64,000 nucleotides of DNA from Takakia lepidozioides (taxonomy: Eukaryota > Streptophyta > Takakiopsida > Takakiales > Takakiaceae), in contig CM060731.1 of the NCBI GenBank assembly GCA_030704615.1, positions 11,594,001 through 11,658,000 on the forward strand, read 5' to 3'. Positions 58,288-64,000 of this stretch are shown piece after piece. The first letter of the stretch is position 1. Each line of letters opens with the position of its first letter. Position numbers and translations under genes: made by a program. The notes below the pieces were generated by a model. It saw only the letters and a list, made by a program, of their open reading frames with translations. It was not told where the DNA came from and made no database searches.

Positions 58288-58481
58288 GTGAATGCCTGAT
58301 AGATTACAGTGGGAAGCAGATGCAATTCATCATAGGAACTAGTGTGATAAGTAGCATTGGGTTGTTTGTTAGAACAGATCTAGGCTGTCATTGTCAGCTC
58401 CTAGCACCAAGGCAAGGATGTATGCATGATTTGTGCAGAGGCGCGGATGGCTGAAGGAGCAAGGATAGAGTGTGGGTCCAG

Positions 58482-61409
58482 ATTCATCCAAGAGGGCCGG
58501 ATTTCCAGCACAAGATTACCTGTGATTCCCTGTGGATCAATAGCTACAAGAAATCTGCATGGGTAGATGGACAACTGGAAGCAGCAACGGCAGCCGCACA
58601 GTTGATAAAATCAGGCACTTCGACCATGACCACAGCTTCTGAAAGAGGACCAAGAGAGGGAGTCCACAATGCCTCTTCTGGGACTGCTGGGCATGTGAAG
58701 ATGCTTTGTGCGGCAGGCAGACTGACAGAGGCTCTACAGACTTTAAGCCAAGGAGGAGGCATTTCAGCAGATTCAGATACGTATGTCTGTCTCTTGCATA
58801 AGTGCATCAAGATGAAAGGCCTGGAAGCTGGAAAGCAGGTGCACGCTCACATTATCCGAAGTGGATTCAAGCCAAACGTTTTTCTACACAACACCCTTGT
58901 CAACATGTATGTTAAGTGCGGGAGCATCATGGATGCTCACCAACTGTTCAACAGAATGCCTCAACGATCTTTGATCACGTGGAATATAATGTTGGCAGGA
59001 TTTACCAAGCATGGGTGTGGTACGAATGCTTTGGAGACCTATGACCAAATGATGCGGGAAGGGGTGAAGCCCGACAACATCACGTTTGTTTGCGTTTGCA
59101 ATGCGTGTGCGAGACTGCGAGCCCTGGAAAAGGGCAAAGAGGTCCATGGTGACATCGTCAAAGCTGGAATTGTACCAGATGTCATTCTGAACACTACCCT
59201 CGTGGACATGTATTCCAAATGTGGGTGCATGGAGGATGCAAAGGGAGTGTTCGACGATATGGCTGAACGAAATGTGGTGTCGTGGAGTGCGATGATTGCA
59301 GGATATGCACAGCAGGGGCGCGGGATGGAGGCTTTGGAGACCTACGAGCAAATGATGCAGGAAGGGGTGAAGCCCAACCAGATCACGTTTGTTTGCGTTT
59401 GCAATGCATGTGCAAGCCTGGCAGCCCGGGAAAAGGGCAAAGAGGTCCATGGTGACATTGTCAAAGCTGGAATTATACCAGATATCATTCTGAACACCGC
59501 CTTGCTGGATATGTATGCCAAATGTGGGAGTATTGAAGATGCAAAGGGAGTGTTCAACACTATGGCTAAACGTGATGTGGTGTCATGGAACGCAATGATC
59601 GCAGGATATGCACAGCAGGGATGCGGGATGGAGGCTTTGGAGACCTATGAGCAAATGATTCGGGAAGGGGTGAAGCCCACCCACATCACGTTTGTTAGCG
59701 TTTGCAATGCGTGTGCGAGCCTGGCAGCCCCGGAAAAGGGCAAAGAGGTCCATGGTGACATCGTCAAAGCTGGAATTGTACCAGATGTCATACTGAACAC
59801 TGCCCTGGTGAACATGTATGCCAAATGTGGGTGCATTGAAGATGCAAAGGCGGTGTTCGACAAGATGGCTGAACGAAATGTGGTGTCGTGGAGCGTGATG
59901 ATTGCAGGATATGCACAGCAGGGGCGCGGGATGGAGGCTTTGGAGACCTATGAGCAAATGATGCAGGAAGGGGTGAAGCCCGACCGCATCACGTTTGTTT
60001 GCATTTGCAATGCGTGTGCGAGCCTGGCAGCTCTCGAAAAGGGCAAAGAGGTCCAGCGTGACATGGTCAAAGCTGGAATTGTACCAGATGTCATTCTGAA
60101 CAGTACCCTGGTGGACATGTATGCCAAATGTGGGAGCATTGAAGATGCAAAGGGAGTGTTCGACAATATGGGTGAACGTGATGTGGTTTCATGGAACGCG
60201 CTCATCGCAGGATATGCACAGCAGGGGCGCGGGATGGACGCTTTGGAGATATATGAGCAAATGATGGAGGAAGGGTTGAAGCCCAACCACATCACGTTTG
60301 TTTGCGTTTGCAACGCGTGTGCAAGCCTGGCAGCTCTCGATAAGGCCAAAGAGGTCCATGGTGACATGGTCAAAGCTGGAATTGTACCAGATGTTATTCT
60401 GAACACTGCCCTGGTGGACATGTATGCCAAATGTGGGAGCATTGAAGATGCGAAGGGAGTGTTCGACAATATGGCCGAACGAGATGTGGTGTCCTGGAAT
60501 GGTATGATCGCAGGATATGCCCAGCATGGTCGTCATAGGGAAGCCCTGCAACTATTTGAAGGAATGCAAACGGAAGGCTTGAAACCGGACAGTATCACCT
60601 TTATACATGTTCTCTCTGCGTGTAGCCATGTTGGCCTAGTGGATGAAGGAAGACGCTATTTTGGTTCCCTGAGTAAAGCTCATGGTGTCACTCCGACAAT
60701 AAAGCACTTTGGCTGCATGGTGGACCTTCTTGGACGTGCGGGGCGATTGGATGAGGCAGAGGACCTCATTGATAACATGCCAATGGAACCAAATGCTGTG
60801 GTTTGGAGGGCCTTGCTCGGTGCCTGCAGAATCCATGGCAATGTGGAGATGGCTGAACGTGCGGCAACATCCATTCTCAAGTGGGATGAACTGGATGCCG
60901 CAACTTATGTGTTGCTATCAAATATCTATGCCGCAGCTGGCAGGTGGGACGATAGTGCAAAGGTGAGAAAAATGATGAAGGTCAGAGGGGCTAGAAAGGA
61001 GCCAGGTCGCTGCTGCATTGAGGTTGGCAACAGGGTGCACACCTTTGTTGTAGATGACAAATTGCATCCCAAAATTAAGGAAATCCATACTGAGCTGAGA
61101 AGATTGTCTGGGCAGATGAAGGAGGCGGGGTATGTGCCTGACACGCGCTTTGTATTGCATGATGTGGGGGAGGAGCAAAAGGAATTTTCTCTTTGCCACC
61201 ACAGTGAGAAGCTGGCCATTGGTTTTGGGCTGATCAGTACAACCCCTAGGACGCCCCTCCGCCTCATCAAGAATCTTCGGGTGTGTGGTGACTGCCACAC
61301 CTCCACCAAATTCATCTCAAAGATTGTTGGCCGAGCAATTGTTGTACGGGATGCAAACCGCTTTCACCACTTTGAAGACGGGGTTTGTTCTTGTGGGGAT
61401 TACTGGTGA
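58482..61409 (+). CDS. PPR-DYW protein with N-terminal OSB PDF half-motif
   Basis: One exon, open from acceptor GGTCCAG at 58,481 to TGA at 61,409 (975 codons). If not spliced, the first in-frame ATG is 58,626. It begins with IHPRGPDFQHKITCDSLWIN (PDF C-half). It then has PLS-type PPR repeats that bind organellar RNA base by base, including five 101-residue blocks at an exact 303-bp period. The E/E+ region (WRALLGACRIHGN, YVLLSNIYAAAGRW) and a complete DYW cytidine deaminase follow, with HSE (zinc/catalytic), CGDCH, and the ending CSCGDYW. Such proteins edit C to U in mitochondria or plastids. All expected catalytic residues are present. No targeting peptide is visible because the true N-terminus lies in upstream exons. 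Confidence 0.9.
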   Translation: MHPRGPDFQHKITCDSLWINSYKKSAWVDGQLEAATAAAQLIKSGTSTMTTASERGPREGVHNASSGTAGHVKMLCAAGRLTEALQTLSQGGGISADSDTYVCLLHKCIKMKGLEAGKQVHAHIIRSGFKPNVFLHNTLVNMYVKCGSIMDAHQLFNRMPQRSLITWNIMLAGFTKHGCGTNALETYDQMMREGVKPDNITFVCVCNACARLRALEKGKEVHGDIVKAGIVPDVILNTTLVDMYSKCGCMEDAKGVFDDMAERNVVSWSAMIAGYAQQGRGMEALETYEQMMQEGVKPNQITFVCVCNACASLAAREKGKEVHGDIVKAGIIPDIILNTALLDMYAKCGSIEDAKGVFNTMAKRDVVSWNAMIAGYAQQGCGMEALETYEQMIREGVKPTHITFVSVCNACASLAAPEKGKEVHGDIVKAGIVPDVILNTALVNMYAKCGCIEDAKAVFDKMAERNVVSWSVMIAGYAQQGRGMEALETYEQMMQEGVKPDRITFVCICNACASLAALEKGKEVQRDMVKAGIVPDVILNSTLVDMYAKCGSIEDAKGVFDNMGERDVVSWNALIAGYAQQGRGMDALEIYEQMMEEGLKPNHITFVCVCNACASLAALDKAKEVHGDMVKAGIVPDVILNTALVDMYAKCGSIEDAKGVFDNMAERDVVSWNGMIAGYAQHGRHREALQLFEGMQTEGLKPDSITFIHVLSACSHVGLVDEGRRYFGSLSKAHGVTPTIKHFGCMVDLLGRAGRLDEAEDLIDNMPMEPNAVVWRALLGACRIHGNVEMAERAATSILKWDELDAATYVLLSNIYAAAGRWDDSAKVRKMMKVRGARKEPGRCCIEVGNRVHTFVVDDKLHPKIKEIHTELRRLSGQMKEAGYVPDTRFVLHDVGEEQKEFSLCHHSEKLAIGFGLISTTPRTPLRLIKNLRVCGDCHTSTKFISKIVGRAIVVRDANRFHHFEDGVCSCGDYW
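59141..60650 (+). repeat. Five in-frame 303-bp repeats in the PPR gene
   Basis: GGTCCA of EVHGD (EVQRD in the fourth) recurs at 59,141, 59,444, 59,747, 60,050 and 60,353, exactly 303 bp apart. Blocks are nearly identical at DNA level, implying recent duplication or gene conversion. This block is the type of sequence from which the 138-bp satellite was derived. Confidence 0.95.
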
Positions 61410-61904
61410 AACGATGTTTTTCTGGAAAAGTGTGAATGTCTTGCTTCATTCATTGATCGGCCTAGCTACTCAGTCCCTCCACCCTTTCCTGAGAATATTG
61501 ACCAGGATGCACTATTGAGGGCATTTCCTGTGGGATAACCACAGGTCTACCCGGCATAGGTGGGAAATCAGCCCATAATTGCACTTGACTGATGGAGGGA
61601 TTTTGGCAGACTCTGGTGATTGCGGAAGGAAATCAGTGGGCCGTCCCAATTCTGGTGTGGGTGGTGGAGCTTCTCCAGAGCTTGAAGATGGAAGTGCATA
61701 CAATTTTGATTAGAGGGGAAGCCCTGTGCACAAGTTTGTTCAGCATCTTAAATTTGGACATGTTTTTATGTTTCTGGCGGTGCTGCGTCAGATAGAGCTC
61801 TTGACTGACTTGTATGGATGTTGTCGAGAGCTAGTCTTAACCCACCAGGATAATCCCATGGTGGCCGCTTGAAGTTCACATTAGAATTACCTTATGATTA
61901 CCTT
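61410..61904. other. 3' flank of the PPR-DYW gene
   Basis: No gene. Probably includes the 3' UTR, but no polyadenylation signal can be assigned with confidence. Confidence 0.35.
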
Positions 61905-62091
61905 CTGATCCTTAGCCCAGTGGTTGGGTGTTTGTGCCTTGCCTGTGCATAACCTAGGTGATCCTGGGTTCAATCCTTCAACATGTGCCTTCAGACCGTC
62001 CATTGGGCCCTTGATGGCCTGTGTGTTGAGCAGTAGGCTCTGTAAATTCACCGGACGTTAAAGAATCTTTATCTTTATCTTTATCTTATGT
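61905..62091 (+). mobile_element. tRNA-derived SINE
   Basis: An A box, TAGCCCAGTGG (61,913), fits TRGCNNAGYNGG. A B box, GGTTCAATCC (61,967), fits GGTTCRANYC. The 3' end is AATCTTTATCTTTATCTTTATC, a short tandem tail. No tRNA cloverleaf forms, so this is a retroposon. Confidence 0.7.
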
Positions 62092-63413
62092 TTTAAGATG
62101 TATTCTTACCTTAACCTAGCTGGAGCTTAATTATGGCCTTTATGATGCACTTAACATTTATTAGGGGCAAAATCAATGAAGTGTGGAGTAAACATTTGTT
62201 AACAAATAGCACTCAAACTCTTTCCTCCTAGGTGTTCCCTTGGAGCTTTTTAGAGGGTTAAGACTGGTTTTGCCTGTCTCACTGATTCTCAACAGCGCAG
62301 TACACCTGGCTTAAATGCACCACTTACATTCTGCAGCAAATCCAGTCTTTCAGAAGTCAGGATGGTTGGATAACAGGGGTCGGATAGCAGGGCTCTTCCC
62401 CAAGGGAGTTCTCATGTTTGGAACATGTACCATCTTGTTCTTGTTGTTCCGTTCAAGTGCACCTGCTATTCCATCTAGGCCCCTCGACTTTGAGCCCCCA
62501 AGCCTTCTTCGCTTCCCTGTGGGAGTGGGGCCGATGTCATTTTCATCGCTCTCATCTCCTACAGAGCCTGAGAATCCATGTTGCTTGCTGCAAGATACAA
62601 TTAGCTATTAACAACTGACAGAGACAACAGGATATGAAGTAGAGGGCTCCTACTCTGCATCTAAAATTCATGCACTATTGAAGGTTTCCAGACCATTTTG
62701 CGAGTTGAAAAACAGCAAAGCAGCTCTTGGGGATCATTCAGACCCACGTATAGCCTAAGAAACCAAGACCCTTTGTTGCAAAAGCAGTATGAGAGATCAA
62801 CCACTGTTCGGCTACCAGCCAAATCATCCCATCCACAAAGGAACATGGTATTATGGTAGGAAATATGGTAGTAAATAGGTAAAGCACTCACATAGCCTGT
62901 AGTGAAGATAAACCTTTTATCACTACAAATGACGAGGTGATAACGCACCCGCGCCTCTCGTGGGGGCCAATGCATCGAAAAGGACACCTGCTTCACCAGT
63001 GTGACTCTTGACATTCCACTCCTGGAGAGCTAGGAAAACCTCCTTGTGAAAATTAGGGGGTAAAACCGCAGTTTCTCGTCGCTCCCCAATTGCCAGAACG
63101 AGACCGATATTGACCTGCTTTTCGTAGTCTCCTCATGCACAACTTCCAAGCCCATCACTTGGGGAGTTCTTCAAGCCTACTGTTTGTTCCTTGCAATCTG
63201 TCAATCAGTTACACTGCCATATAAGCTTTTCCATGGCTTTGCTGGTGCCATTTGACGGCCAGGGTAATCATCACGCGGGCCGGCTCACAGAACGAGCACT
63301 ACCTCTTGCATTCCTTCACAAATCTTCTTACTTTTACCTTGACTTTGTGCTTGTAACTTCTGACACCTTTTCATGCTCATGTTCATTTTGTTTGATGCAA
63401 AGAGTTGCTTGTT
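62092..63413. other. Intergenic, nothing recognised
   Basis: Short open frames only. No domain, RNA gene or clear repeat seen. Confidence 0.4.
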
Positions 63414-64000
63414 TCACCGGTAATCTCCACAAGAACAAACCCCATCATTGAAATGGTGAAAGCGGATGGCATCCCGCACTACAAGTGCTCGCCCAACAAT
63501 CTTGGAGATGAACTTGATGGCAGTGTGGCAGTCACCACAGACACGAAGGTTCTTATTGACGTGGAGAGGTATTCCAGGGGAGGTGCTGATGAGCCCAAAA
63601 GCAATAGCCAGCTTCTCACTGTGGTGGCAAAGAGAAAATTCCTTCATCTCCTCCTCCACATCATGCAATACAAAACGCGTGTCAGGTACATATCCTGCAT
63701 CCTTCATGCGCCCATACAACCTCTTCAGCTCAGCATGGATTTCATCAATTGGTGGATGCAATTTGTCTTCAACAACAAATGTATGCACCTGGTTGTCCAC
63801 CTCAATGCAGCTGCGACCTGCTTCCTTTCTGACCCCTCTTTCTTCCATTAGTCTTCTCACCTTTGCTTGATCATCCTACCTGCCAGCCGCAGCATAGATG
63901 TTTGAGAGCAGCACATAAGTTGATGCATCCTGTGGATCACACTTGAGGAGACATTTTGCAGCACATTCTGCCCGCTCCACATCACCATGAAGTCTGCACG
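63414..64000 (-). pseudogene. PPR-DYW gene, 3' end, with internal stop and DYR terminus
   Basis: The gene enters from the right edge. Minus-strand frame: CRLHGDVERAECAAKCLLKC, YVLLSNIYAAAGR, then TAG at 63,876-63,878 where Trp is expected, then the E+ and DYW domains ([68 protein letters not shown]). The zinc-binding HSE and CGDCH boxes are intact, but the terminal Trp of DYW is Arg. The internal stop separates deaminase from PPR tract, so editing activity is unlikely. It is related to, but distinct from, the other two PPR genes in the window. Confidence 0.85.

Larger units (their letters stand above)
57615..58620 (+). repeat. Tandem duplication of PDF exon-intron unit
   Basis: 57,615-58,040 and 58,193-58,618 are similar throughout, introns included (TAGTGTGATAAGT, CTGTCATTGTCAGCT, ATGTATGCATGATTTGTGCA, GAGTGTGGGTCCAGATTCAT). 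In the second copy the donor that ends the C-half is lost (GGCACTTCG in place of GGCACTG/GTAATG), so the exon runs on into PPR coding sequence. Confidence 0.85.

Noticed and set aside
59039-60551. Long minus-strand frames opposite the PPR gene
   Set aside because: They repeat every 303 bp because the PPR gene does; the plus strand holds the full PPR-DYW architecture.

Overview
This is nuclear DNA of a land plant. The evidence is short GT-AG introns, a family-1 UDP-glycosyltransferase, an organellar ssDNA-binding (OSB/PDF) motif and several PPR-DYW genes. Abundant DYW-type PPR genes, including ones made of almost identical tandem blocks, suggest a seed-free lineage (bryophyte, lycophyte or fern). 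I cannot name the species.

Layout. 0-2.5 kb: 3' part of a leucine-rich-repeat gene spliced to a ZZ zinc finger, with an in-frame TGA. 3.5-5.5 kb: an apparently intact two-exon UDP-glycosyltransferase (-). 5.5-10.0 kb: gene-poor, with one small MULE-like non-autonomous element.

10,031-45,367: a 35-kb nested transposon block bounded by inverted repeats of about 0.5 kb and a 9-bp TATATATAT duplication (Mutator-like signature). Next to the right inverted repeat lie MULE transposase exons (-). Next to the left lies a SWIM zinc-finger fragment (-). Between them are a decayed Ulp1-type protease gene (-) and, at about 19.3-40.8 kb, a second module. That module holds a different DDE transposase (-), a ParB-like gene (-) and a beta-class DNA methyltransferase-like gene (+), with families of 20-26-bp palindromes around the last two. 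The second transposase is cut in its second catalytic segment by an 11,046-bp hAT-like insertion at 20,878-31,923, with a 15-bp perfect inverted repeat and an exact 8-bp duplication. That insertion carries captured OSB and PPR gene pieces. One PPR piece has expanded into a satellite-like array of about 65 copies of a 138-bp unit.

45.4-51 kb: intergenic DNA with a Ty3-type integrase tail and a 5'-truncated LINE. 51.3-54.2 kb: a PPR gene (-) whose DYW end is broken. 57.1-61.4 kb: OSB PDF-motif exons that splice in frame into an intact PPR-DYW open reading frame (+), a predicted OSB-PPR-DYW fusion. 61.9-62.1 kb: a tRNA-type SINE. 63.4-64.0 kb: the 3' end of a third PPR-DYW gene (-), with an internal stop and a C-terminal DYR.

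How it fits together: an active PPR-DYW/OSB locus (or a close paralogue) appears to have been the donor for gene pieces captured by the hAT-like element. Those pieces became a satellite and jumped into another transposon, which itself lies in a MULE. Most element genes carry stops or frameshifts, so the block is old and no longer autonomous as sequenced.
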